In this document: positions 16,250 through 24,679 of the stretch, one piece after another | Layout of the letters: every line of letters begins with the position of its first letter | Position numbering within the stretch: position 1 is the first letter of the stretch | Assembly: GCA_028873845.1 (NCBI GenBank) | Contig: JAPPNO010000012.1 | Coordinates: 1-64,000, forward strand | Origin: Gemmatimonadota bacterium | GTDB taxonomy: Bacteria > Gemmatimonadota > Gemmatimonadetes > Longimicrobiales > Gaopeijiaceae | DNA: 64,000 bases | Direction: 5' to 3' | Notes under the pieces: model-generated | What the model saw: the letters and a program-made list of their open reading frames with translations, nothing else | What the model was told of the DNA's origin: nothing | Databases searched by the model: none | Position numbers and translations under genes: made by a program

Positions 16250-17241
16250 AAAACGGAGCCCCGGTGGCGAAGATTTCGGCTGCCGCCAGGTATCTGCCGG
16301 ACCGTGTGATGACCAATGCGGATCTGGAACGGATGGTCGACACCAGCGACTCCTGGATCCGGGAACGCACTGGAATCGTGGAGCGCCGGATCGCGGCGGA
16401 GGGGGAGTCCACGACCGAAATGGGTGCTCGCGCGGCCAACCGCGCTCTCGCCAAGGCCGGACTCGAGCCGTCGGATGTGGACCTGATCATCGTCACAACC
16501 GCGACGCCCGACCGGTGGCTGCCCTCGACCGCCTGCGAGGTCCAGTCGCGCATCGGCGCTTCCCGGAGTTCCCTGGCCTTCGATCTCCATGCGGCCTGCA
16601 CGGGCTTCCTCTATGCGGTGTCGATGGCCGAGGGGTACGTGGCGGCCGGGCGTGGCGAAGTGGTGCTGGTCGTATCGTCCGAGAAGATGTCCTCCATCCT
16701 GAACTGGGAGGACAGGGCCACCTGCGTCCTTTTCGGCGACGGGGCCGGGGCGGTGGTCGTACAGCCCTCCGAGAACGGGGAGGGGATTCTCTCCAGCTTC
16801 CACCGCTCCGACGGAGACATGGCCGACCTGCTGCAGCGCCCCGCGGGCGGAGCTGCGCGCCCCCTGGACGAGACGGTGCTGCGCGAAAAGGAACACCTGA
16901 TGCAGATGTCCGGGCGCGAGGTCTTCAAGTCGGCCGTTCGATCCATGGCCAAAGCCGGCAGAACGGTGCTCGGCGAGGCCGGTCTGAACTCGGACCACGT
17001 GGACCTGATGGTCCCGCACCAGGCCAACATCCGCATCATCGAGTCCACGGCCCGGTACTCGCGGATACCGATGGAGAAGGTCTTCGTCAACCTCGACCGC
17101 TACGGCAACATCTCTTCCGCGACGATACCCGTGGGTCTGGACGAGGCCGAAGAGGCAGGGTTGATCGGCCCCGGTTCGCTGGTACTCATGACCTCGTTCG
17201 GTGCCGGTCTCACCTGGGGCGCCATGGCGATGCGCTGGTAG
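16246..17241 (+). CDS. fabH: 3-oxoacyl-ACP synthase III
   Basis: FabH starts fatty acid synthesis by condensing acetyl-CoA with malonyl-ACP. The 331-residue product has the thiolase-fold triad: Cys in HAACTGFLYA, His in MVPHQANIRI and Asn in RYGNISSATIP. The SWIRERTGI region is also typical. It overlaps plsX by 4 bases. The following 147 bases contain a 44-codon open frame that looks non-coding (mixed third positions) before fabD. Confidence 0.97.
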   Translation: MKNGAPVAKISAAARYLPDRVMTNADLERMVDTSDSWIRERTGIVERRIAAEGESTTEMGARAANRALAKAGLEPSDVDLIIVTTATPDRWLPSTACEVQSRIGASRSSLAFDLHAACTGFLYAVSMAEGYVAAGRGEVVLVVSSEKMSSILNWEDRATCVLFGDGAGAVVVQPSENGEGILSSFHRSDGDMADLLQRPAGGAARPLDETVLREKEHLMQMSGREVFKSAVRSMAKAGRTVLGEAGLNSDHVDLMVPHQANIRIIESTARYSRIPMEKVFVNLDRYGNISSATIPVGLDEAEEAGLIGPGSLVLMTSFGAGLTWGAMAMRW

Positions 17242-17388
17242 CGCGCACGGGAAATCGGTGAAGCAGTCCGTGTATGGGACCGCCCGGGCGGCGCGTGGAT
17301 TTCTTCCGCGGGTTGCCGGGGTCGCCTGCAGTCCTCCGGCGGAATTCCCGGCACCAGCCGGGGCTGTGCATGCGGCCGGTTTCCCCGG

Positions 17389-18318
17389 GTGAAGACGGGG
17401 CTCCTCTTTCCCGGTCAGGGTTCCCAGCACGTGGGCATGGGACGGACACTGGCCGAACGCTTCCCGGAAGCACGGGATGCCTTCGCGGAGGCGGACGAGG
17501 TCCTGGGTTTCGGCTTGTCGAGGCTTGCGTGGGAGGGGCCGGAGGAGGCGCTTACCGCCACCGAGAACGCGCAGCCGGCGCTATACGTGCACTCTCTGGC
17601 GGCCTACCGCGTGGTGCGGACCCGGATCGGGCCGGTGGCGGGGGCCGCGGGACACTCTCTGGGCGAGCTGTCCGCCCACTCGGCCGCTGGCACCTACTCG
17701 TTCGCCGACGGCCTGCTGGCGGTGCGGCGGCGCGGCCTGCTCATGGCGCGGGCGGGTGAACGGACGCCCGGAACCATGGCGGCGATACTGGGCCTGGGGG
17801 TGGCCGAAGTCGGCGAGTTGTGCCGGGAGGCGGCCGGGAAGGGCCACACCCTGGTGGCCGCCAACCTCAACGCCCGGGGCCAGGTCGTGGTGAGCGGCGA
17901 TGTGTGGGGGATCAGCTGGGCCGCCACGGCCGCAAAGAAGAAGGGCGCGAAACGGGTCATGCCGCTCAAGGTCTCCGCCGCCTTCCATTCCCCGCTCATG
18001 GGGCCCGCCGCCGAGGAGTTCGGCACCACCCTGAACGAGATACCGTTCCGGCCGCCGTCCTTTCCCGTCGTGTCCAACGTCACGGCGTGCGCGACCGACG
18101 ACCCGAACCGGATCCGCGAGCTGCTGGTGCGGCAGCTGACCGCCCCGGTGCGCTGGACGGAGTGCATCGGGGAGCTGCTGTCCATGGGCGCCACCCGGTT
18201 CGCCGAGCTGGGTCCGGGGAAGGTGCTTGCGGGGTTGAACCGGCGAAACGCCGGAGGTATACCTACCTTGGCCCTGGGCACGCCCGAGTCGATCGAATCC
18301 ATGGAGGAGAGCAAATGA
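17389..18318 (+). CDS. fabD: Malonyl CoA-ACP transacylase
   Basis: FabD loads malonyl groups on ACP. The 309-residue product has the GLLFPGQGSQHVGMG N-terminus, the nucleophile in GHSLGELSA, the FHSPLM catalytic-histidine region, and the ending FAELGPGKVLAGL. The start is GTG. Stop and fabG start overlap in ATGA. Confidence 0.97.
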   Translation: MKTGLLFPGQGSQHVGMGRTLAERFPEARDAFAEADEVLGFGLSRLAWEGPEEALTATENAQPALYVHSLAAYRVVRTRIGPVAGAAGHSLGELSAHSAAGTYSFADGLLAVRRRGLLMARAGERTPGTMAAILGLGVAEVGELCREAAGKGHTLVAANLNARGQVVVSGDVWGISWAATAAKKKGAKRVMPLKVSAAFHSPLMGPAAEEFGTTLNEIPFRPPSFPVVSNVTACATDDPNRIRELLVRQLTAPVRWTECIGELLSMGATRFAELGPGKVLAGLNRRNAGGIPTLALGTPESIESMEESK

Positions 18319-19064
18319 CCGAGACACCGGAACTCGCCGGCACCGTAGCGATCGTCACGGGTGGATCCCGAGGCATCGGGCTGGGGATCGCGCACGAGCT
18401 GGCACGTGCGGGTGCCCGGATCGCGGTGGTCGCCAGAGACGGCGAGCGGGCGGAGGCCGCCGCCGCCGAACTGGAGGGCGGGGGCCACGCCGCCTACCCG
18501 TGCGACATTGCCGAGTCGAGGGCATGCAGGAAGACGGTCTCCGCGGTCGAGTCCGCCCAGGGTCCGGTCGCCACACTGGTCAACAACGCCGGCATCACCC
18601 GCGACAACATCGTCCTGCGCCTGCGGGACGACGACTGGTCCGGGGTGATCGACACGAATCTCGGCGGAGCGTTCAACATGATTCGCGCGGTAGCCCGGGG
18701 AATGATGAAACGCCGCGCCGGATCCATCGTCAACGTGACGTCGGTCGTCGGCCTCATGGGGAATGCGGGACAGGCCAACTATGCGGCCTCCAAGGCGGGA
18801 CTGCACGGGCTGACCAAGTCGGTGGCCAGGGAGCTGGCGACCCGCAATATTCGCTGCAATGCGGTGGCCCCCGGGTTTATCCGCACGGACATGACGGCGG
18901 ACCTCGCGGAAGCCCGCGTGGCCGAGCTGAAAGACCGGATCCCGGCCGGGCGCCTCGGTGAACCCGAGGACGTGGCCGGAGTGGTCCGGTTCCTTGCGGG
19001 GCCTGCGGCGCGTTACATTACTGGCCAGATTATCGCGGTCGATGGCGGCATGACCATGCAGTAG
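18315..19064 (+). CDS. fabG: 3-oxoacyl-ACP reductase
   Basis: FabG reduces 3-oxoacyl-ACP with NADPH. This 249-residue short-chain dehydrogenase has the dinucleotide motif TGGSRGIG (about residues 15-22), NNAG near residue 88, the catalytic YAASKAG, and the C-terminal [21 protein letters not shown] sits just ahead of the ATG, within the end of fabD, so it is both coupled and well initiated. Confidence 0.97.
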   Translation: MTETPELAGTVAIVTGGSRGIGLGIAHELARAGARIAVVARDGERAEAAAAELEGGGHAAYPCDIAESRACRKTVSAVESAQGPVATLVNNAGITRDNIVLRLRDDDWSGVIDTNLGGAFNMIRAVARGMMKRRAGSIVNVTSVVGLMGNAGQANYAASKAGLHGLTKSVARELATRNIRCNAVAPGFIRTDMTADLAEARVAELKDRIPAGRLGEPEDVAGVVRFLAGPAARYITGQIIAVDGGMTMQ

Positions 19065-19132
19065 CCGGTTGCGGCCACTGTCCGGGGTGCCTGCCCGACC
19101 GTGCCTACACAACCGCATGGAGAGAACAAGCC

Positions 19133-19372
19133 ATGTCCGACACAGCGGAAGCCAGGGTCAAGGAAATCATCGTCGAGGAGCTCGGGGTTGAAGCCGACAA
19201 GGTGACCCCGGATGCCTCGTTCGTCGACGACCTTGGTGCCGACTCCCTTGACACCGTCGAGCTGGTCATGGCGTTCGAAGAGGAGTTCGGGATCGACATT
19301 CCCGACGAGGACGCCGAGCAGATGCGTACGGTTGGCGACGCCATTTCCTACATCGACAAGCACGCCGAATAG
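19133..19372 (+). CDS. acpP: Acyl carrier protein (fatty acid synthesis)
   Basis: A 79-residue acidic carrier protein with the phosphopantetheine serine in [17 protein letters not shown] (Ser about residue 38), the canonical AcpP sequence. It lies between fabG and fabF, as in most bacteria. A second, divergent carrier protein lies at 44151-44387 in the glycan locus. Confidence 0.98.
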   Translation: MSDTAEARVKEIIVEELGVEADKVTPDASFVDDLGADSLDTVELVMAFEEEFGIDIPDEDAEQMRTVGDAISYIDKHAE

Positions 19373-19480
19373 CGGACCGACCGACCCGGATCGGCGAATG
19401 AACCCCGGAGGGTTTCAGCCCGGCGACGCCCGGGACAATTCTCTCGGGGGTTCTTCACGGTTGGCGCGCTAGCAAGAGTC

Positions 19481-20743
19481 ATGGGCAACGGCGGACACGG
19501 GCGCAGAGTCGCGATCACCGGCATCGGGATGGTATCGCCGGTCGGCCTCGATGTGGAGTCGAGCTGGGAGGCGCTGCTGGCGGGAACGCCCGGTGGAGGC
19601 CCCATCACCGCCTTCGACCCCGAAGGCTACGCGACCCGGATCGCCTGCGAGATCGCAGGTTTCGATCCGTTGAACCATCTGTCCCGCAAGGAAGCCCGCC
19701 GCTACGACCGTTTCGCCCAGATCGGCGTCGCGGCCGCCTCCGAGGCGATGGAGTCGGCGGGACTCACGGGCCCGCCGCCGGGATGCCCCCCGACGGACTT
19801 CGGCGTGATCCTGGGTAGTGGCGTGGGGGGAATCATCACGCTGGAGGCCAACTGCAACATCATGAGGGACAGAGGGCCGGGCAGGGTGAGCCCCTTCTTC
19901 ATCCCCATGTTCATACCCGACATCATCGCCGGGCTCGTCTCGATCCGGTACGGACTCCGCGGACCCAACTACGCTACGGTGTCGGCGTGCGCCTCGGGCG
20001 CGCACGCGATCGGCGACGCCGCCCGGTACATCCGGCGAGGCGAGGCCACCATCATGCTGGCGGGAGGCTCGGAGGCGGCGGTAACCCCCATCTGCATTGC
20101 CGGATTCTCGGCCATGAAGGCCATGTCGCGGCGCAACGACGACCCCGCCGGAGCCAGCCGTCCCTTCGACGCGGGGCGCGACGGCTTCGTCATCGGCGAG
20201 GGCGCGGGCGTTCTGGTACTCGAAGAGATGGAGCACGCCCGGGCCCGGGACGCCGAGATCCTGGGGGAGCTGGCCGGTTTCGGCGCCACCGGCGACGCCT
20301 ACCACATCACGGCCCCTCCTCCCGAGGCGGAGGGCGCCCGGGAAGCCATGCAGGCGGCCGTCGAGGACGCCGGACTCGCACCCGGCGACATCGACTACAT
20401 CAATGCGCACGGCACCTCCACCCCGGCGAACGATCCGTCCGAGACCGCGGCCATCAAGTCCTTCCTCGGCCCCCGCGCCTACGAAATAGTGGTCGGATCC
20501 ACCAAGTCCATGACGGGACACCTTCTCGGCGCCGCCGGCGCGATCGAGACGGTCATGTGCGTGATGGCCTGCCGGACCGGCCGGATCCCGCCGACCATCA
20601 ACTTTCATGAGAGGGACGACGCCTGCGACCTCGATTACGCGCACGGCGGCATGGTCGAGCGACCGGTGTCGGCGGCGCTGTGCAACTCCTTCGGTTTTGG
20701 CGGGCACAACGCGTGCCTCGTGGTACGGAGATACGAGGAGTAG
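19481..20743 (+). CDS. fabF: 3-oxoacyl-ACP synthase II
   Basis: FabF elongates acyl-ACP chains with malonyl-ACP. The 420-residue protein has the nucleophile in VSACASGAHAIG, the two histidines in NAHGTSTPAND and KSMTGHLLGAAGA, and the FGFGGHNACLV ending. The N-terminus RVAITGIGMVSPVGLD confirms the start. The 108-base gap after acpP shows nothing else. Confidence 0.97.
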   Translation: MGNGGHGRRVAITGIGMVSPVGLDVESSWEALLAGTPGGGPITAFDPEGYATRIACEIAGFDPLNHLSRKEARRYDRFAQIGVAAASEAMESAGLTGPPPGCPPTDFGVILGSGVGGIITLEANCNIMRDRGPGRVSPFFIPMFIPDIIAGLVSIRYGLRGPNYATVSACASGAHAIGDAARYIRRGEATIMLAGGSEAAVTPICIAGFSAMKAMSRRNDDPAGASRPFDAGRDGFVIGEGAGVLVLEEMEHARARDAEILGELAGFGATGDAYHITAPPPEAEGAREAMQAAVEDAGLAPGDIDYINAHGTSTPANDPSETAAIKSFLGPRAYEIVVGSTKSMTGHLLGAAGAIETVMCVMACRTGRIPPTINFHERDDACDLDYAHGGMVERPVSAALCNSFGFGGHNACLVVRRYEE

Positions 20744-20749
20744 CAACCC

Positions 20750-21343
20750 GTGGAGGAAAACCACCCGGAATTCGAACGGGGTCTGTCGAGGGCTGCCGGC
20801 CCGGCCGCGGTTCGCGCGGGCACGGGCTACGATTCCCACCGCTTCGATCCCGCCCGTCCCCTGATCCTCGGCGGGGTGCACTTTCCCGACCACCCCGGGC
20901 TGAGCGGATTCTCGGACGGCGACGCGGTGGCGCACGCGGTGATCGATGCGCTCCTGGGCGCGACCGGCCTGGGTGACATCGGCACGCACTACCCCCCGGG
21001 CGACGAACGGTGGCGCGGGGCCGACTCCATGGGGCTTCTGTCACGGGTCGTGGCGATGCTGCACGCGGAGGACTGGCGCGTGGGCAACATCGACGTCACG
21101 GTCGTGTGCGAGTCCCCCAGGATCGGCCCGCGAGCCGCGGAGTTGCGCCGCCTTCTGGCCGAACGGATGGAGGTGGAGCCGGAGGCGGTATCGGTGAAGG
21201 GCAAGTCCAACGAGAAGATGGGGTGGATCGGACGCGGGGAGGGGATCGCGGTCCACGCGGTGGCCCTTGTCGCGCGCCACGCCGGGGGGACCGGTGACCG
21301 CTCCGTTCCGGGCGGGAAGGCCGCGGCCTCCACGGACCCATAG
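20750..21343 (+). CDS. ispF: 2-C-methyl-D-erythritol 2,4-cyclodiphosphate synthase
   Basis: IspF cyclises CDP-methylerythritol phosphate in the MEP isoprenoid pathway. The core (about residues 22-178) shows GTGYDSHRFDP with the metal ligands, SDGDAVAHAVIDALLGA, GDIGTHYPP and the C-terminal KGKSNEKMGWIGRGEGIA. It carries about 20 extra residues at each end compared with the usual 157. The start is GTG 7 bases after fabF. The partner IspD is not in the window. Confidence 0.95.
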   Translation: MEENHPEFERGLSRAAGPAAVRAGTGYDSHRFDPARPLILGGVHFPDHPGLSGFSDGDAVAHAVIDALLGATGLGDIGTHYPPGDERWRGADSMGLLSRVVAMLHAEDWRVGNIDVTVVCESPRIGPRAAELRRLLAERMEVEPEAVSVKGKSNEKMGWIGRGEGIAVHAVALVARHAGGTGDRSVPGGKAAASTDP

Positions 21344-21349
21344 GGAACC

Positions 21350-21958
21350 GTGGACCGGATACTGTCCTTCCTGAGCGAACTGCCGCCGCTCCTGCTCTAC
21401 CTGTTGCTGGGAGCGGGCGCGGCGGTCGAGAACGTGCTTCCGGTGGTGCCCGCGGACACGATCATCGTGACAGGCGGCTTCGTTGCCGGGCTGGGCGCGG
21501 GGAAAGTCACAGCCGTCTTCCTGAGCGTGTGGGGGTTCAATGTCGCGGGGGCCCTGGCGGTCTACGCCTTCGGACGCAGGTATGGGCCCGAGTTCTTCAC
21601 CACCGGGCGTGGCCGAAACCTGTTGGCCGAGAAGCAGATGCGACGTCTCGAGGCGTTCTATGCGCGCTGGGGTGTGGCCGCGATCTTCGTGGGGCGATTC
21701 CTGCCCGGATTCCGCGCGCTGGTGCCGGTCTTCGCGGGGGTGGCGGGGCTGGGGTGGGCCAGGGTCGTGCCGCCGCTGGCGGTGGCGTCCGCAATCTGGT
21801 ATGGCGCGCTGGTGCGCCTGGGGCATCTTTTCGGGAATAACGTGGATGCGGTGCGCGACGCCATGTCGAAGGCGAACCGCGGTCTCCTCGCGACGTCGGT
21901 GGTACTCGCCGTCGTCCTTGTGGCCGTGTGGTGGCGTGCCCGCCGCAGGACCGGTTAG
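21350..21958 (+). CDS. DedA family (SNARE-associated/VTT domain) membrane protein
   Basis: A 202-residue inner-membrane protein of the DedA superfamily, whose members flip or transport polyprenyl or phospholipid head groups. It has the motif ENVLPVVPADTIIV near residue 28 and the signature FVGRFLPGFRALVPVFAG (about residues 113-130), with four or more hydrophobic stretches. The start is GTG, 7 bases after ispF; the location beside isoprenoid synthesis fits undecaprenyl-phosphate recycling, by inference. Confidence 0.88.
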   Translation: MDRILSFLSELPPLLLYLLLGAGAAVENVLPVVPADTIIVTGGFVAGLGAGKVTAVFLSVWGFNVAGALAVYAFGRRYGPEFFTTGRGRNLLAEKQMRRLEAFYARWGVAAIFVGRFLPGFRALVPVFAGVAGLGWARVVPPLAVASAIWYGALVRLGHLFGNNVDAVRDAMSKANRGLLATSVVLAVVLVAVWWRARRRTG

Positions 21959-21971
21959 GAGCGACGAGCCG

Positions 21972-22898
21972 GTGCCGCGTGAGAGCCAGGCCGAAACGCT
22001 CGCGCGACGGTACTACCTGGAACCGTTTCTGGACTTCCTGGCCCTTGAGCGGGGACTGAGACCGCGGACGCGCGGGGCCTACCGTAGCGACATCGGCCGC
22101 TTCATCGCCTATCTGGAAGAGACCGGAGTCGCCGACCCGGGGGAGGTCGGCCACCAGACCCTCGACGAGTACACCGCCCATCTGCTCCGGCGGGGACTCG
22201 CGGCCACCACGATCCGCCGGGCGCAGTCCGCGCTCCGCGCCTATTTCGGCTTCCTTATGGCCGAGGGCATCGTGCGCGCAGACCCCACCGGGCGCATGGC
22301 CCGTCCCACAGCGGCCAGGAGGCTCCCGGAATTCCTGAGCCAGGACGAGGCCGCGCAATTGGTCGAGGCGGTGGACGCCGATTCTCCCGCGTACTGGAGG
22401 GACCGCGCGGTACTGGAACTCCTCTATGCCACGGGGATGCGTGTCAGCGAGCTGACCGGGATGTCGGTGGGCGACCTCGATGCCGGGCACGGCACCACCC
22501 TGGTCTTCGGGAAGGGGGGAAAGGAACGTCTGGTGCCCGTCGGGGCGCCGGCGCTGATGGTTCTCGGCCGTTACCTGGATTCCGTTCGGCCGCGGCTCGA
22601 CCGGGGGGTGGGCAGAGGAGCGCTCTTCCTGAACCGGCGGGGAACCCGGCTGAGTCGCATGTCGGTGTGGACGATCGTTTCGCGGGCGGCGCAGCGCGCC
22701 GGGATCGAGCGCCGGGTCTCACCGCACACCCTGCGTCATTCGTGCGCCACGCACCTCCTGGAAGGCGGCGCCGACCTGGCGGCGGTGCAGGAGCTTCTCG
22801 GGCACGCCGACATCTCCACCACCCAGATCTACACCCACCTGGACCGGGAACACCTGCGCGAGACGCACCGCCGGTTCCACCCGCGCGGCCGCCTCTGA
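21972..22898 (+). CDS. xerD: Xer-type tyrosine recombinase
   Basis: A 308-residue recombinase for chromosome dimer resolution. The N-terminal SAM-like domain (FLDFLALERGLRPRTRGAYRSD) precedes the catalytic domain with Arg in YATGMRVSEL, Lys in GKGGKERLVP, HTLRHS, LGHADISTTQ and the tyrosine in IYTHLD: all six catalytic residues are present. GTG at 21972 follows an AGGAG. XerC and XerD cannot be separated with certainty; the symbol is provisional. No mobile element surrounds it. Confidence 0.88.
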   Translation: MPRESQAETLARRYYLEPFLDFLALERGLRPRTRGAYRSDIGRFIAYLEETGVADPGEVGHQTLDEYTAHLLRRGLAATTIRRAQSALRAYFGFLMAEGIVRADPTGRMARPTAARRLPEFLSQDEAAQLVEAVDADSPAYWRDRAVLELLYATGMRVSELTGMSVGDLDAGHGTTLVFGKGGKERLVPVGAPALMVLGRYLDSVRPRLDRGVGRGALFLNRRGTRLSRMSVWTIVSRAAQRAGIERRVSPHTLRHSCATHLLEGGADLAAVQELLGHADISTTQIYTHLDREHLRETHRRFHPRGRL

Positions 22899-22988
22899 GT
22901 GCACCGCGTTTGCGCGCCCGGCCTCCCCGTGCCGACCGGGACGCCTGCGCTGCGGACCGTTGCCCCTGGCTAGAGCTACGCGTGCGAC

Positions 22989-24575
22989 CTACCGCCCGGA
23001 CGACCCCGCTGATCCGTCACCCACCAGGGCAAGGAGTTCCGCGGGCGTGCGTGCCGAGCGTGCCAGGCGCAACGCCTCGGCCAGCGCCGTGTCGCGCTCG
23101 GACTGGACCAGCAGGGCGAGACTGCGCGCGTCCGCGCGGTCCAGGTAGCGCACCTGGGTCCTCCAATCGAGGTAGGCCCTGGCCACCGGGTTGTTGACGA
23201 CTTCCGCGTCCATTCCCTCCTCGACCAGCCCGCGCGCGAGTTCGTCGAAGGCCGACGATGGGAGACGGACAGCCCCTCCGGCCGCGATCGCGTCCTTGGC
23301 GAGTTCGAATGCGTACTCCTCGATCCGGACATTGAACGGCAGCTGTGCCCGGTTGGCGTCGTTCAGGAGGGCCAGTTCCTCCGGCCTGGGGTCATCCACC
23401 GCCACTTCGAGATCCGGGAAGACGCCTCCGCCGGTACGGAGCATCCTTCCCGAGGCGGTCGCCACATGCTTCATTTCGGTCTCGTCCTCGGCTACGAGCC
23501 TGCCGTCATGGTGGCGGGCGCGGTGCAGCGACCGGCCCAGCGGCGTGAACCACGATCCTGTCGTGATCCTGATCTGGCGCCCGGCGGGCAGGGGATACAC
23601 CGTCTGCACGACGCCCTTCCCGAATGTGCGCTGACCCACCACGACCGCACGGTCGTAGTCCTGCAGTGCCCCCGCGATGATCTCCGCGGCCGAGGCACTG
23701 TACTCGTCGACCAGGACAATGAACGGCTTGTCGGCGAGCAGGGGTGGAGAACTGGCCTGGAAGCTCTGGCGTTCCACCTCGCCCCACGCGTTGATCCCCT
23801 CGGCGCTCGCCAGCGTCTGCCCGGGAGCGAGGAGGAGGTCGACCAGATCCAGCGCCTCGTCCAGGTAGCCACCGGGGTTGCGCCGCAGATCCATGATCAC
23901 CGAGTGCGCGTCGCCGTATTCCGTGAGGGTCTCCGCGAGTTCGCCGGCCACGCCCCGGGCGATCCGCGCAATGGCGATATGGGCCACCCCGTCTTCAATC
24001 TCGGTGGCCTCCAGAGCCGACACATGTACGTTGTCCCGCATGATATCCATGGGGATCGGATCCTGGATCCCGTCGCGAGCCACGCGGATCCGGACCACCG
24101 TCCCCGGCGGCCCGCGAATCGAGTCCCGCGCCTGGTCCAGAGACCAGTCGGTCGCGTCATGGCCCTCCACCCAGACGATGCGGTCGCCCACAATCATCCC
24201 CGCGCCGTCCGCCGGATAGCCGCGGAACACGGCGGTCACGGTCACCCGCGCGTTGAGCCGTCCGATCTGAACGCCGATTCCGGCGTAATTCCCGGTGGTC
24301 TGCTCGCGGAACTGGTCGTATTCGACCGGGGTGAAGACGGTTGCGTAGGGATCGTCGAGCTGCTCGATCAATCCCTGCAGGGCGCGTTCCCAGAGTGCCG
24401 AATCGCCGAGTGCCGACGAGTGGAACCGGGAGATGGTGCGAAATGCTTCGAGGAATACCTGGGCCTCGTCGGTCTCCAGGACGCCTCTGCGGGCCTCTGT
24501 CTCCTGGCCGGCAACCGGGGGCCCGAGAAGCGACAGGACGGCCGGAACAACCAGTAAAGGGCGGATTCTAAGCAT
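22989..24575 (-). CDS. C-terminal processing peptidase (S41 family)
   Basis: An exported 528-residue carboxyl-terminal protease. It has a signal peptide (residues 1-23, ending PVAGQ), a lead helical region, a PDZ domain (about 95-175, with GIGVQIG and ADGAGMIVGDRIVWVEG), and the S41 core with Ser in DEYSASAAEIIAGAL and Lys in RTFGKGVVQT, forming the Ser-Lys dyad. A long C-terminal helical extension of about 130 residues follows. It faces xerD tail to tail and is divergent from nadE. Confidence 0.92.
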   Translation of the reverse strand: MLRIRPLLVVPAVLSLLGPPVAGQETEARRGVLETDEAQVFLEAFRTISRFHSSALGDSALWERALQGLIEQLDDPYATVFTPVEYDQFREQTTGNYAGIGVQIGRLNARVTVTAVFRGYPADGAGMIVGDRIVWVEGHDATDWSLDQARDSIRGPPGTVVRIRVARDGIQDPIPMDIMRDNVHVSALEATEIEDGVAHIAIARIARGVAGELAETLTEYGDAHSVIMDLRRNPGGYLDEALDLVDLLLAPGQTLASAEGINAWGEVERQSFQASSPPLLADKPFIVLVDEYSASAAEIIAGALQDYDRAVVVGQRTFGKGVVQTVYPLPAGRQIRITTGSWFTPLGRSLHRARHHDGRLVAEDETEMKHVATASGRMLRTGGGVFPDLEVAVDDPRPEELALLNDANRAQLPFNVRIEEYAFELAKDAIAAGGAVRLPSSAFDELARGLVEEGMDAEVVNNPVARAYLDWRTQVRYLDRADARSLALLVQSERDTALAEALRLARSARTPAELLALVGDGSAGSSGR

Positions 24576-24586
24576 GGAACTTTCGA

Positions 24587-24614
24587 TTGTGGGTGACGGC
24601 GGACCTTCTAGATT
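24587..24614 (+). promoter_or_regulatory. Candidate promoter for the NAD synthetase gene
   Basis: TTGTGG (24587-24592) and TAGATT (24609-24614) are 16 bases apart in the 104-base divergent gap, giving an mRNA leader of about 60 bases. Confidence 0.35.
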
Positions 24615-24679
24615 AGGGAATATCGCACGCGACGGGTACCACCCCGTTGCAATCCCCCTCCCGCAAGGTCGAGGAAGAC

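Noticed and set aside
17259-17392. 44-codon frame between fabH and fabD ending in a GTGA overlap
   Set aside because: Its third positions are much less GC-rich than neighbouring genes and the peptide resembles nothing; GTGA ends are frequent by chance here.
21972-22898. Tyrosine recombinase as evidence of a mobile element
   Set aside because: All features fit housekeeping Xer, with conserved neighbours and no attachment repeats or cargo nearby.
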